Source: Bacteroidia bacterium
GTDB lineage: Bacteria; Bacteroidota; Bacteroidia; J057
Reading direction: 5' to 3'
Length of the DNA: 43,473 bases
NCBI GenBank assembly: GCA_019695295.1
Contig: JAIBAH010000025.1
Span: 1-43,473, forward strand
This document shows positions 26,813 through 34,837 of the stretch, piece after piece. The stretch's first letter is position 1. The number at the start of each line of letters is the position of its first letter. The position numbers and the translations under genes are program-made. Below the pieces are notes generated by a model that saw nothing but the letters and a program-made list of their open reading frames with translations, was not told the origin of the DNA and did not search any database.

Positions 26813-28807
26813 ATGATTAAACAAATTTTTACTGCTTTACTGTTGATGCTGGGGCTTCAGACTTTTGCTCAGTGTCCCTGTGATTGTCCCTATCCTGTAC
26901 TTTTTATCCATGGCTGGACAGGCAGTTATGAAAGTTGGGACGGAGTTACCGGTAATCCTGATTTTGCTTCGGTATGGGGTGGAAGAGTGGATATTTTTCA
27001 TGCGGCCCCCAATGCCACCACAAGTTCCAATATTGCAGGAAGTGACGGGTTAATGGGAACCGCCGATGATGATATTCAATGGGTATTTACAAATGAGAAC
27101 AATGTACTCAATGCCGGCTGTATTTATGCCATGAATTTTGATGTAAGTGTCGGTAGTAACGGCAGTCTGGGTATTTTACCCCTTGCGGGTGGTGCTCCCG
27201 GATTGACTCATTCCGATAATAATGAATCCGCAATCACCAAACAGGGCGCACTGGTCGGAAAAGCGATTAATGCGATACTTGCTGCAAATCCGGCCAAGAA
27301 AAAAGTGATTCTTGTGGGTCACTCCATGGGTGGGCTGGCGAGCAGAGAATACCTGCAACGCAGAGCCGGAAATACCGCCACAGGCACTCCCAGATGGTGG
27401 GTACAGCCTGCTGCCGCTGATGGTCATAAAGTGGCCAAACTCCTTACTGTAGGAACTCCTCACAGAGGCTCCAATACACTGGGGAATTTATCTAATATTA
27501 AATCCGCAGACCCTAACGGAAACCCGGGAGACAGCCTGGTAAACGGGGTCCCTTCTTCTGCAAAAGTCGAAAATATCCTTCCGGATTTATCCAGCGAGTC
27601 GGTAAGGGATTTGAGATACAGTTATGATAATATCAATCTTTTTCAGCAAGACTATCCGGGAGTATATCTCTTCGGCGGAAAAGAAACAGATATTCCTACT
27701 TTTCCTTACTCCTACTGGAATAATGATGTCAACTGTGACGGTGCTACCACTTCTGCTGTTCAGGTTGGAGTCAATCAAAATGGTAAAACTGCCGGATTCG
27801 CCTATGAGTGGGATGGAACAAGAGATAACCCTAATATGCCTCTCCCTACCAATGTACGTTATACCTATTATGTATCCAACACCCTTAGCGGGGGATCTCT
27901 TAGCGGGGGGGACTTAGTCGTGGACGATCAGAGACAATGGCTTTTTACTGGTGGTACAGGAACAGGAAGCGGTGCAAGCGCAGGCACTCCTGCTCCTTCT
28001 GATGGTACGCCCAACCGTCTTTCAGACAGAATATACTTATCCGGAGGCCCTGACCACTTATCAGAAACCTCTGACGTGGCAAATGTAGTAAGGGGATTAG
28101 ATGAAGGGGATTATCCTGTTTTTGCACATGACATCAACAAAAATGTAACGTATGCCGGAATGGCACAAATCCGTGCCAGTATTGTTCCGGAAGGCCCCAA
28201 TACTACTGACGCAGACTGGTTTAAGTTTACCATTACAGCGGCATCTCCGGTTTCTATTACTATTAATTCTACCCCGGGACTTGCAGGAAGACTGGACTTT
28301 TATGGTACTACTCCGGCAAGTTACGCAGCACTTACAGTAAACGGAAGTCAGAATAAAACTTTTACAGCCGGCAGTACTTCTCAAACGAAAACCATTTCCT
28401 TGTCAAATCTTAACCCCGGAACGTATTACGTAAGAGTAAGACATAATGCAGTAACAGCCAATAACTGGAAAAACCCGTACCGCCTCACCGTTACGGCCAA
28501 CTCCAATGCCAAAACCGGCACAATTGGTCAGGATAATCCGATTACTTTCCTTTCCTCTGCTCCCAATCCGGTACAGGGAGAAGGGAAAATTCAGGTTGCG
28601 GTTGCAAGAGAAGCTCAATTTACTGTAGTGATGAGAGATATCGCAGGAGCTCAGGTGGGCGCACCTTTATTTGAAGGAGAATACAGAGATACCGAGAATA
28701 TTCTGAATATTCCTTTCAATGTAAGTGATGTTCCTGCGGGGGTTTACTTTATTCAGGTAAACGGAGACGGATTTACACAGACTATGCGCATGATGGTAGT
28801 AAAATAA
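26813..28807 (+). CDS. T9SS-exported lipase/esterase with a PPC-like domain
   Basis: The 664-residue product has a signal peptide (1-20, QTFAQ), then an alpha/beta-hydrolase with an HGWTGSYESWDG opening (oxyanion region) and the nucleophile elbow GHSMGG (Ser 171). The LTVGTPHRGS segment (about 216) is typical of triacylglycerol lipases. Residues about 455-560 form a pre-peptidase C-terminal-like beta domain (DADWFKFTI ... LNPGTYYVRVRHN). Residues about 580-664 are a T9SS sorting domain (SAPNPVQGEGKIQVAV ... VPAGVYFIQV). It is therefore likely cell-surface or extracellular. Cys 21, 23 and 25 lie at the mature N-terminus, but the context (FAQC) is a poor lipobox. Confidence 0.9.
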   Translation: MIKQIFTALLLMLGLQTFAQCPCDCPYPVLFIHGWTGSYESWDGVTGNPDFASVWGGRVDIFHAAPNATTSSNIAGSDGLMGTADDDIQWVFTNENNVLNAGCIYAMNFDVSVGSNGSLGILPLAGGAPGLTHSDNNESAITKQGALVGKAINAILAANPAKKKVILVGHSMGGLASREYLQRRAGNTATGTPRWWVQPAAADGHKVAKLLTVGTPHRGSNTLGNLSNIKSADPNGNPGDSLVNGVPSSAKVENILPDLSSESVRDLRYSYDNINLFQQDYPGVYLFGGKETDIPTFPYSYWNNDVNCDGATTSAVQVGVNQNGKTAGFAYEWDGTRDNPNMPLPTNVRYTYYVSNTLSGGSLSGGDLVVDDQRQWLFTGGTGTGSGASAGTPAPSDGTPNRLSDRIYLSGGPDHLSETSDVANVVRGLDEGDYPVFAHDINKNVTYAGMAQIRASIVPEGPNTTDADWFKFTITAASPVSITINSTPGLAGRLDFYGTTPASYAALTVNGSQNKTFTAGSTSQTKTISLSNLNPGTYYVRVRHNAVTANNWKNPYRLTVTANSNAKTGTIGQDNPITFLSSAPNPVQGEGKIQVAVAREAQFTVVMRDIAGAQVGAPLFEGEYRDTENILNIPFNVSDVPAGVYFIQVNGDGFTQTMRMMVVK

Positions 28808-28841
28808 AAGAATACTCCAAAAGTAAAAATAAACAAAAAAG

Positions 28842-28874
28842 GAGGCTGTCTAAAAAAGGCAGTCTCTTTATTTT
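28842..28874 (+). terminator. Predicted terminator after the lipase gene
   Basis: GAGGCTGTC (28842-28850) pairs with GGCAGTCTC (28858-28866) with two G-U wobbles that exist only on the plus strand; a T-rich run follows. It overlaps the 3' end of the opposing LptF/G gene and shares its core with the rpoD terminator at 13904. Confidence 0.7.
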
Positions 28875-30343
28875 TTCCCACTTCTGAGCCGAAACAGGTT
28901 TCTGAAAAAATCAGCAATCCGGTCTTTCCACATATCTCTCACGCTTTCATCAAAGACAGACGCGTCGGTTGTGGCCTGATATAAAGCGATGATAGCAGCA
29001 GGAGAGAGAATAATAAGAGAAAGCATTGCACCAACCATAGGGCTGATGACACCGTCTTTTGACAGCTTCCGCCCCTGCATAATGAGTACGTAGAACAACA
29101 CAAAGAAAGCAATGGAAATCAGAGAGGGAAGCCCAAGCCCACCCTTGCGGATAATCGCCCCGAAAGAAATACCAATAAGCATAAACAAAAGACAATTGAA
29201 GGGAAGGGCATACATTGAATATAATTCATACTGATATCCATTGAGTTGCTTACGGTCTTCTTCTATCTCGGATAGCCTGAAATTGATATTATTCCTGAGA
29301 GAACGGATATTTCCGATAGCCCTGTTGATGACATCTACCGTATTCACTCCTTTCAGGCTGTCCAGCAGATTGCTTCCGGAGGGAAGGGTAACCGGATAGA
29401 TGAGCGTATCGGTAACGGTTAGCTCAGGTTTTTTGAAAAGGGTTGCAGTATCAAGGCCATTATAAGCCCTGAGGTTATTGGCAAAGCTGATTTCATCTTT
29501 ATCTATATTCCTCATTACTTTTTCCTGAGCGGTAATCAGGCTATCCCGGATCATCGTTATCTGATGACGGGCAAAAAGTCCTTCATCCGTTCTTTCCAGC
29601 CCAAACCCGGAAAGCGTCATACGGTAATACAGAGAGTCAAAGTACGTTCTGCCAAATCCATAATTGTTTTTCCCGGCTTCGGGGCGGTAATCTTCATATC
29701 TTGAACCGTGATATAACGTAAGGCGAAGTTGCTGATATCCGGGCTCCATCATCATTTTGGCAGAATCCGCAGAGATTACATCCACATTCCCTCTGTTTTC
29801 AGAATGATTATACAATAAAAATCCATACATCATCCCGGTTTGTTTGTTTTTGTCTGCCACCCGGATTGTATAGCCGTCAATATCATAATAAAAATATCCG
29901 GGCTGAATCGCTACCTCGGCTTTTTTACGCTGTACGTCATACAAAAGGCTGAAAAACTTAAGGTTTGCGAGGGGAATCGTATAAAAACAAAAATACATAC
30001 TTGCCGCAGTCAGCAGTAGCGAAAATATAATCAGAGGAGTAGATAAACGGAATAAATTGATTCCGCATGCCTTTATTGCTGCTAACTCATAGTGTTCTCC
30101 CATACTGCCAAACGTCATTAATCCGGCGGCAAGCAAAGAAACCGGCATTGCCATTACCAGAAGCCTTGCCCCTGCATAATAAAACAACCGGGCAAGAATA
30201 TCAATGGTAAGACCTTTGCCTGCAATATCCGGCATATAAATCGCCATAAACTGCATCACGAGCAGAAACAGAATAATAGCAAAAGCCATGATAAAAGGGC
30301 CAAGATAAATTCTTAAGACCAGTAAATGCAGTTTCTTAAGCAT
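28868..30343 (-). CDS. LptF/LptG-family lipopolysaccharide export permease
   Basis: The 491-residue inner-membrane protein has the YjgP/YjgQ layout: two N-terminal membrane helix pairs (about 8-33, 50-75 and 95-125), a large periplasmic beta-jellyroll region (about 130-345) and a C-terminal helix group (about 370-460, including MLIGISFGAIIRKGGLGLPSL). LptF and LptG pair with LptB to extract LPS and push it to LptC/LptA. Whether this is F or G cannot be told from sequence by eye; the second copy is outside the window. It is divergent from the LpxL-like gene, another LPS gene, with promoters on both sides. Confidence 0.88.
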   Translation of the reverse strand: MLKKLHLLVLRIYLGPFIMAFAIILFLLVMQFMAIYMPDIAGKGLTIDILARLFYYAGARLLVMAMPVSLLAAGLMTFGSMGEHYELAAIKACGINLFRLSTPLIIFSLLLTAASMYFCFYTIPLANLKFFSLLYDVQRKKAEVAIQPGYFYYDIDGYTIRVADKNKQTGMMYGFLLYNHSENRGNVDVISADSAKMMMEPGYQQLRLTLYHGSRYEDYRPEAGKNNYGFGRTYFDSLYYRMTLSGFGLERTDEGLFARHQITMIRDSLITAQEKVMRNIDKDEISFANNLRAYNGLDTATLFKKPELTVTDTLIYPVTLPSGSNLLDSLKGVNTVDVINRAIGNIRSLRNNINFRLSEIEEDRKQLNGYQYELYSMYALPFNCLLFMLIGISFGAIIRKGGLGLPSLISIAFFVLFYVLIMQGRKLSKDGVISPMVGAMLSLIILSPAAIIALYQATTDASVFDESVRDMWKDRIADFFRNLFRLRSGKK

Positions 30344-30364
30344 AATATATTATAAATGAAAGCA

Positions 30365-30394
30365 CAAAGATAGAACAGATTCAATTCTTTTCAA
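30365..30394 (-). promoter_or_regulatory. Predicted promoter of the LptF/G gene
   Basis: On the minus strand, TTG (30394-30392), a 19-bp spacer and TATCTTTG (30372-30365) lie 21 bp above the start codon. Confidence 0.65.
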
Positions 30395-30534
30395 AGAAGA
30401 TTGAGACAAAGCGCTTCGTTTTTATGAATATGTTGCATCCCTGACTACAAGCGTGTCGAAAGGAATAGCATTCCCGTTTTTCAGTACAGGAGCCTGATTC
30501 CTTTTCTATTATTATTGTCCGCAGATAAAAGTAT

Positions 30535-30565
30535 TTGGAGAATTGAAGTCATAGTCCTACTTTTG
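30535..30565 (+). promoter_or_regulatory. Predicted promoter of the LpxL-like gene
   Basis: TTG (30535-30537), 20 bp, then TACTTTTG (30558-30565). It falls inside the longest reading frame (open from 30515), which argues for the start at 30599. Confidence 0.65.
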
Positions 30566-30598
30566 ATTTGCGAAAGCCAAATAATTCATTTTTATCTG

Positions 30599-31522
30599 AT
30601 GTTTAACCTTACATTTAGTATTTTTTATCACATTATCTACCTGATAGCCTGCCTTCCCACCCGGGTTTGGTATTTTATCAGTGATTTTGTGTTTCTGATT
30701 TTGTTTTATGGGATAAAATACCGGAAAAAAGTAGCGTATGATAATCTGAAAAGATGTTTTCCGGAAAAAGAGGAAGCAGAACTGCAAAGAATCCTGAAAG
30801 CGACTTTCCGGCACCTGAGTGATGTGTTTGTGGAGTTTTTCAGAGAAATCGGAATTTCAGAAAAAGAACTGAAAGAAAGGATGACCGTAATGAATCCGGA
30901 GGTTTTCCGGCAGATTGAAGCAAAAGGAAAAGGCGTTTTGTTTCTGGCCAGCCACTACGGCAATTTTGAATGGATGACTACCCGTACCGTTACCGCAACC
31001 GATATGTTTTGCTATGGAATTTACGCTCCCCTTAAAAACCGCTATCTTGAAACGCTTGCCCTAAAAACACGAAAACGCTGGGGCGGAGATTTGCTCCCTG
31101 CAAGAAATGCCATTAAAAACTCGCTTGCAAAACTCGACGAACGTACAATTATCGGATTTGTCTGTGACCAGACACCTTCAAGACGGGAAGTGCTGTACTT
31201 TACGGATTTTATGGGTCAGGTAACCGCTGTGCATGACCGTTTTGCACACCTCGCGCTGATGAAAGGAGCAGATGTATATTTTGTAAAGGTCAATAAAATA
31301 AAAAGAGGATATTACACGATGGAACTGATTCCGCTGCCTGTCCGGGATTATCTGCCCTATTCGCCCGAAAGTGCCTGCCGGTTTACGGATTTGTACATTC
31401 GTTTACTGGAAGACAATATCCGGGAATGTCCGGAATACTGGCTTTGGACACACAGAAGGTGGAAACATAACCCTGAGGAGAAAGATATTCTGAGCGAAAG
31501 CCTGAGAAAAAAAGCAACCTGA
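30599..31522 (+). CDS. LpxL/HtrB-like lipid A acyltransferase
   Basis: The protein is 307 residues from the ATG at 30599. The frame is open from 30515, but a good promoter at 30535-30565 lies within that stretch. One N-terminal membrane helix (about 21-38) precedes the acyltransferase domain with the H-x4-E catalytic motif HYGNFE (His 119, Glu 124). Later motifs are FVCDQTPSRRE and the C-terminal YWLWTHRRWKHNP, which is diagnostic for Kdo/lipid A late acyltransferases. It adds a secondary acyl chain to lipid A at the inner membrane. It is divergent from an LPS export permease gene, a coherent LPS context. Confidence 0.92.
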   Translation: MFNLTFSIFYHIIYLIACLPTRVWYFISDFVFLILFYGIKYRKKVAYDNLKRCFPEKEEAELQRILKATFRHLSDVFVEFFREIGISEKELKERMTVMNPEVFRQIEAKGKGVLFLASHYGNFEWMTTRTVTATDMFCYGIYAPLKNRYLETLALKTRKRWGGDLLPARNAIKNSLAKLDERTIIGFVCDQTPSRREVLYFTDFMGQVTAVHDRFAHLALMKGADVYFVKVNKIKRGYYTMELIPLPVRDYLPYSPESACRFTDLYIRLLEDNIRECPEYWLWTHRRWKHNPEEKDILSESLRKKAT

Positions 31523-31667
31523 ATTTTTCATTAAACCCGTTTTAACTGTAAAAAATGGTATGACTACTGTTTTTGGGGAGTAAATTCCGGGTATAAAATA
31601 TTTGTATTTTTCCCTGTTTTTTATTTTCTTTGTATGCAGTTCAACATTCCCAACCCGTGAGTATTAT

Positions 31668-33242
31668 ATGAATTTTTCCAAAATCTATACCCTGATACAA
31701 AAAGGCCAAATAGCAAAAACGCTGAATGCCCTTGAACAAATAGTTGGCGGTAAGAGCAATGAAGAAGTGCAGCAAATAAAGGCAGAATGGAAAAAAAATA
31801 AAACGGAAATCCTTTCAGACCCGCTAAAGAAAACCGCTTTTATTACGCATTTGCTTAGCCTGATAAAAAAGCTGGAGGAAAAATATCCGGAAGTGCCCAA
31901 AATGGAGGAGAATTCCTCTCTTCCGGTAAGTATTGAGAAACTGCTGGAAGGTCTGAATCCGGATGTGTTTGAAGGCCTCAATTTAAAGGAGCTCAATCTC
32001 AGTAATCTGGATTTGAGCCTGAATGAAAAGGAGTTGAACAGAAATCCCGGCAAAGAAATTTCATTGGGGAAAAACACGCTTTCGTGGATGAATACTTATG
32101 ATATCCTCAAAGAAAGAGTGATTGCCCCGGCAGAAGGGCCGGCAACGGCCGGCGATGAGCCTCCCGAAGCAGAAGAGGAACTTCCGGTGGGGGTATTACT
32201 GCATTGTATTCCCCGGAAAATGCAGGTTGGAACGGCTCACCGGTGTATTATCCGGATTGCGCAGGATGAAAAAAAAGTGCGGATTGGTTTGCCGGATTAT
32301 GCAGAAAACGAGGAACTAAGAGAAATAGAAATCAGTGAAGAAATGGAAGTAACCTTTATTCCTACTCATCATTTTGAGATTACTCCCATCAATTCCGCCA
32401 AGCAAAAAATCCTGAAAAAATATCATACGGAATGGAATTTTGATGTAACCCCGAAATCAACGGGAACCTTCCCCCTTAATTTTGTAGTGTCTGTCATTTA
32501 CTATGAAGACGGAGAACAAATAAGAGAAGTAACGCTTACAGAAAGAGTGATGGTAAGTACTGAGCCGGTAGCCTCAACCCTTGAATATGTTCCTTCTTCT
32601 CCGAAACCGTATGAGCCTGAGGCAAAACCCTTTCCGGTATTAATGCTCACGGCAAACCCGGCAGGAACTACACAATTGAATCTCGACAAGGAACACAGCA
32701 GAATTGCGGAGAAATTGCAGAATCATCCTCTGTATTTTCCCCTGATTGTAAAACGGGCAGTAGATAAAGTAACTTTCAGGGAGGAAATCATTGAGGAAAA
32801 GCCGGGATTCCTTCATTTTTCGGGACACGGAACACTTCCCGAAAGCGAAACCGGCTCATCCGCCCATCAGGGAGGAATTGTGCTTCAGAATGAAGAACAT
32901 AACGGATACGAACAGATTAGTGCTGAAGCACTGGGGATTCTTTTTGAATACTTTAAAGAGGAAGGGATTCCGCTTCAGGCAGTGATTCTGAATGCCTGTT
33001 TTTCGGAAGAGCAGGCTTGCGCAATCGCTGCTTATGTCCCCTACGTCATCGGTACAACCCAAAACATCAAAGACACACATGCAATTGCATTCAGTGTGGG
33101 GTTTTATTTCAGACTAATGGAGAATTATCCCGGGACAGATATAGAAATGGCTTTTAAGTCCGGCAGAACCTCCGCTGTACTGGAAGGAGCCCCCAAGCAT
33201 TCTTTCGTTATCTATAAAGACGGTATGAAAGTATCCGGATAA
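31668..33242 (+). CDS. CHAT-domain caspase-like protein with possible effector-associated N-terminus
   Basis: The protein is 524 residues from the ATG at 31668. An earlier ATG at 31602 would add a hydrophobic 22-residue lead that looks spurious. Residues about 1-75 are helical (IYTLIQKGQIAKTLNALEQI) and resemble small effector-associated (EAD11-like) domains. A Leu/Asn-rich linker (about 85-130; LNLKELNLSNLDLSLNEKEL) and a beta-sandwich-like region (about 160-310; WNFDVTPKSTGTFPLNFVV) follow. The CHAT protease domain (about 325-524) has HFSGHGT (His 387) and LNACFSEEQA (Cys 444). CHAT proteins act as proteases in bacterial conflict systems such as TPR-CHAT. No gasdermin, NTPase, CRISPR or other partner is adjacent, so target and trigger are unknown. 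Confidence 0.85.
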   Translation: MNFSKIYTLIQKGQIAKTLNALEQIVGGKSNEEVQQIKAEWKKNKTEILSDPLKKTAFITHLLSLIKKLEEKYPEVPKMEENSSLPVSIEKLLEGLNPDVFEGLNLKELNLSNLDLSLNEKELNRNPGKEISLGKNTLSWMNTYDILKERVIAPAEGPATAGDEPPEAEEELPVGVLLHCIPRKMQVGTAHRCIIRIAQDEKKVRIGLPDYAENEELREIEISEEMEVTFIPTHHFEITPINSAKQKILKKYHTEWNFDVTPKSTGTFPLNFVVSVIYYEDGEQIREVTLTERVMVSTEPVASTLEYVPSSPKPYEPEAKPFPVLMLTANPAGTTQLNLDKEHSRIAEKLQNHPLYFPLIVKRAVDKVTFREEIIEEKPGFLHFSGHGTLPESETGSSAHQGGIVLQNEEHNGYEQISAEALGILFEYFKEEGIPLQAVILNACFSEEQACAIAAYVPYVIGTTQNIKDTHAIAFSVGFYFRLMENYPGTDIEMAFKSGRTSAVLEGAPKHSFVIYKDGMKVSG

Positions 33243-33262
33243 AGTTTTTTTTACTTTACCAC

Positions 33263-33952
33263 TTACATACTCAGGTATTTCAGGAACTCATTTCTGGTAC
33301 TTTCTTCCCCGAATTTTCCGGAATATTCAGAAGTAATCGTTCTGCTGTTTACGTCCTGCACTCCTCTGGAAGATACACAAAGGTGCATTGCGTCAATCAC
33401 AACGGCTACATCTTCCGTTTGCAATACTTCTTTCAGGTATGAGGCTATCTGAATTGTCAGACGCTCCTGAACCTGAGGGCGTTTGGCATAATACTGAACG
33501 ATACGGTTGAGTTTAGAAAGGCCGATTACCTTGCCGTTGGAAATATAGGCAATATGCGCTTTCCCAATAATGGGCACAAAATGGTGCTCACAATTGGAGT
33601 AAAACGTAATTTCTTTTTCGACAAGCATCTGATTGTACTGATACTTATTATCAAAAAGCTTTACTTTCGGTTGATTCTCCGGATGTAAACCGCTAAAGAT
33701 TTCATTAACGTACATTTTTGCGACCCTGTGAGGAGTGCCCTGAAGACTGTCATCGGTTAAGTCCAGTCCCAGAATGTGCATGATTTCGCGAAAATGTTTT
33801 TCTATTAATTTGATTTTCGTAGAATCATCTATATCAAAAGCATCCGGACGCAGCGGGGTATCATGAGAAGTGCCTACATGCTCATCTCCTATAGCGTCAT
33901 GGTCGATGGTTTGATTAAGCGGGAAATTCGACGTAATTCCGTTCTGTTTCAT
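33263..33952 (-). CDS. folE: GTP cyclohydrolase I (FolE, type IA)
   Basis: FolE converts GTP to 7,8-dihydroneopterin triphosphate, the entry to folate and to queuosine precursors. The 229-residue protein has the zinc and active-site residues in FYSNCEHHFVPIIGKAHIAY (Cys 121, His 124), GLSKLNRIVQYYAKRPQVQERLT and AMHLCVSSRGVQD (Cys 192). The disordered N-terminus (about 1-45) is longer than the core and typical of Bacteroidota. Its start overlaps the 3' end of queD by 38 bp, indicating co-expression; the pair is transcribed queD then folE. Confidence 0.95.
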   Translation of the reverse strand: MKQNGITSNFPLNQTIDHDAIGDEHVGTSHDTPLRPDAFDIDDSTKIKLIEKHFREIMHILGLDLTDDSLQGTPHRVAKMYVNEIFSGLHPENQPKVKLFDNKYQYNQMLVEKEITFYSNCEHHFVPIIGKAHIAYISNGKVIGLSKLNRIVQYYAKRPQVQERLTIQIASYLKEVLQTEDVAVVIDAMHLCVSSRGVQDVNSRTITSEYSGKFGEESTRNEFLKYLSM

Positions 33953-34325
33953 ATAAAATTATCGTTAATTCTAATGCAGCATTAATTTTACTGCGTAATA
34001 TATTCCAGATTACAAAAGCGATATTTTCAGCCGTTGGATTCAGGTTTGCAAACTCAGGAACTTCCAGATTCAGGTTTTTGTGGTCAAAACGTTCTATAAC
34101 GTACTCATCCACAATGTCCTTCAGTACTTTCATGTCCATTACATACCCTGTTTCCGGGTCAATCTCTCCTATTACTTTCACAATCAAATCATAATTATGA
34201 CCATGAAAATTAGGATTGTTACATTTTCCAAAAATTTTTTGATTTTTCTCTGAGTCCCAGGCCGGATTATGAAGCCGGTGGGCAGCGTTAAAATGCGATT
34301 TCCTGTATACGGCTGTTTTCATCAT
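33915..34325 (-). CDS. queD: 6-carboxytetrahydropterin synthase (QueD/PTPS family)
   Basis: This 136-residue enzyme converts dihydroneopterin triphosphate, the FolE product, into 6-carboxy-tetrahydropterin for queuosine synthesis. Zinc ligands are His 16 (FNAAHRL) and His 41/43 (NFHGHNYDL), with the catalytic Cys 35 in FGKCNNP. Other motifs are ETGYVMDMKVLKDIV, ERFDHKNLN and PTAENIAF. A mammalian-type pyruvoyl-tetrahydropterin synthase role is possible, but the Cys-x3 spacing and the overlap with folE favour QueD. Two adjacent ATGs exist; the second is equally plausible. No queC, queE or queF is in view. Confidence 0.93.
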   Translation of the reverse strand: MMKTAVYRKSHFNAAHRLHNPAWDSEKNQKIFGKCNNPNFHGHNYDLIVKVIGEIDPETGYVMDMKVLKDIVDEYVIERFDHKNLNLEVPEFANLNPTAENIAFVIWNILRSKINAALELTIILYETERNYVEFPA

Positions 34326-34453
34326 GTAACTTTAACGTAGAAAAAATGATTTTGTTTAGTTTTTGATGTAAATAAGTTGTACATAAAAACAACCTCATGC
34401 GAACAAAGCAAACTATTACCCGGTACATTTGTTTTAGGATTGCTATAAAAACG

Positions 34454-34484
34454 TTGGATTTAAACTTTTAATCCCGTATTTTTG
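34454..34484 (+). promoter_or_regulatory. Predicted promoter of the NifU-like gene
   Basis: TTG (34454-34456), 20 bp, then TATTTTTG (34477-34484), with a leader of about 20 bases to the ATG at 34511. Confidence 0.65.
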
Positions 34485-34510
34485 TATTCTTATTATATCA
34501 GAAAATATTT

Positions 34511-34768
34511 ATGCAAACTATATTGACAGAAAAGGTGAATGTCGCACTGGACAGTATCAGAGATTACCTTAAATCCGACGGGGGGGACGTACGCATTCAT
34601 GCAATCCGGGAAGACATGGTGCTGGAACTGGAACTTCTGGGTAATTGTGAAAACTGCAGTATGAGCGGAATGACCCTTAAGGCAGGAATAGAAGAGGTAA
34701 TCAAAAGGCATGTACCCGAAATTGTGCGGGTAGAGGCCGTTAAGAAAACAACTGTTTCCGAAGAGTAA
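34511..34768 (+). CDS. NifU-like Fe-S scaffold protein (Nfu C-terminal domain only)
   Basis: This 85-residue stand-alone Nfu domain has SIRDYLKSDGGDVRIHAI at the start and the cluster-binding CxxC in LGNCENCSMSGMTLKAGIE (Cys 46 and 49). It should receive and pass on [4Fe-4S] clusters in the cytosol. The usual loop is GxCxxCxxSxxT; here it is GNCENCSMSGMT, essentially intact. The protein lacks the degenerate A-type domain of NfuA. It is a single-gene unit; a weak 7-bp hairpin (34777-34801) follows before the convergent propeller gene. Confidence 0.92.
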   Translation: MQTILTEKVNVALDSIRDYLKSDGGDVRIHAIREDMVLELELLGNCENCSMSGMTLKAGIEEVIKRHVPEIVRVEAVKKTTVSEE

Positions 34769-34837
34769 GAGAACTGCTTCCTTCTTGTTTTTGTAAGGAA
34801 GAGTGCTTTTCTGCGTTTTACCCCAAAATGCAACTGA

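Noticed and set aside
31602-31667. N-terminal extension of the CHAT protein as a signal peptide
   Set aside because: It is hydrophobic but lacks basic residues at the start, and the following segment begins like an effector-associated domain; a cytosolic protein from 31668 is more likely.
34580-34586. Seven-G run in the NifU-like gene as a phase-variation site
   Set aside because: It encodes the conserved Asp-Gly-Gly-Asp of the Nfu domain, and switching off a housekeeping scaffold is unlikely.
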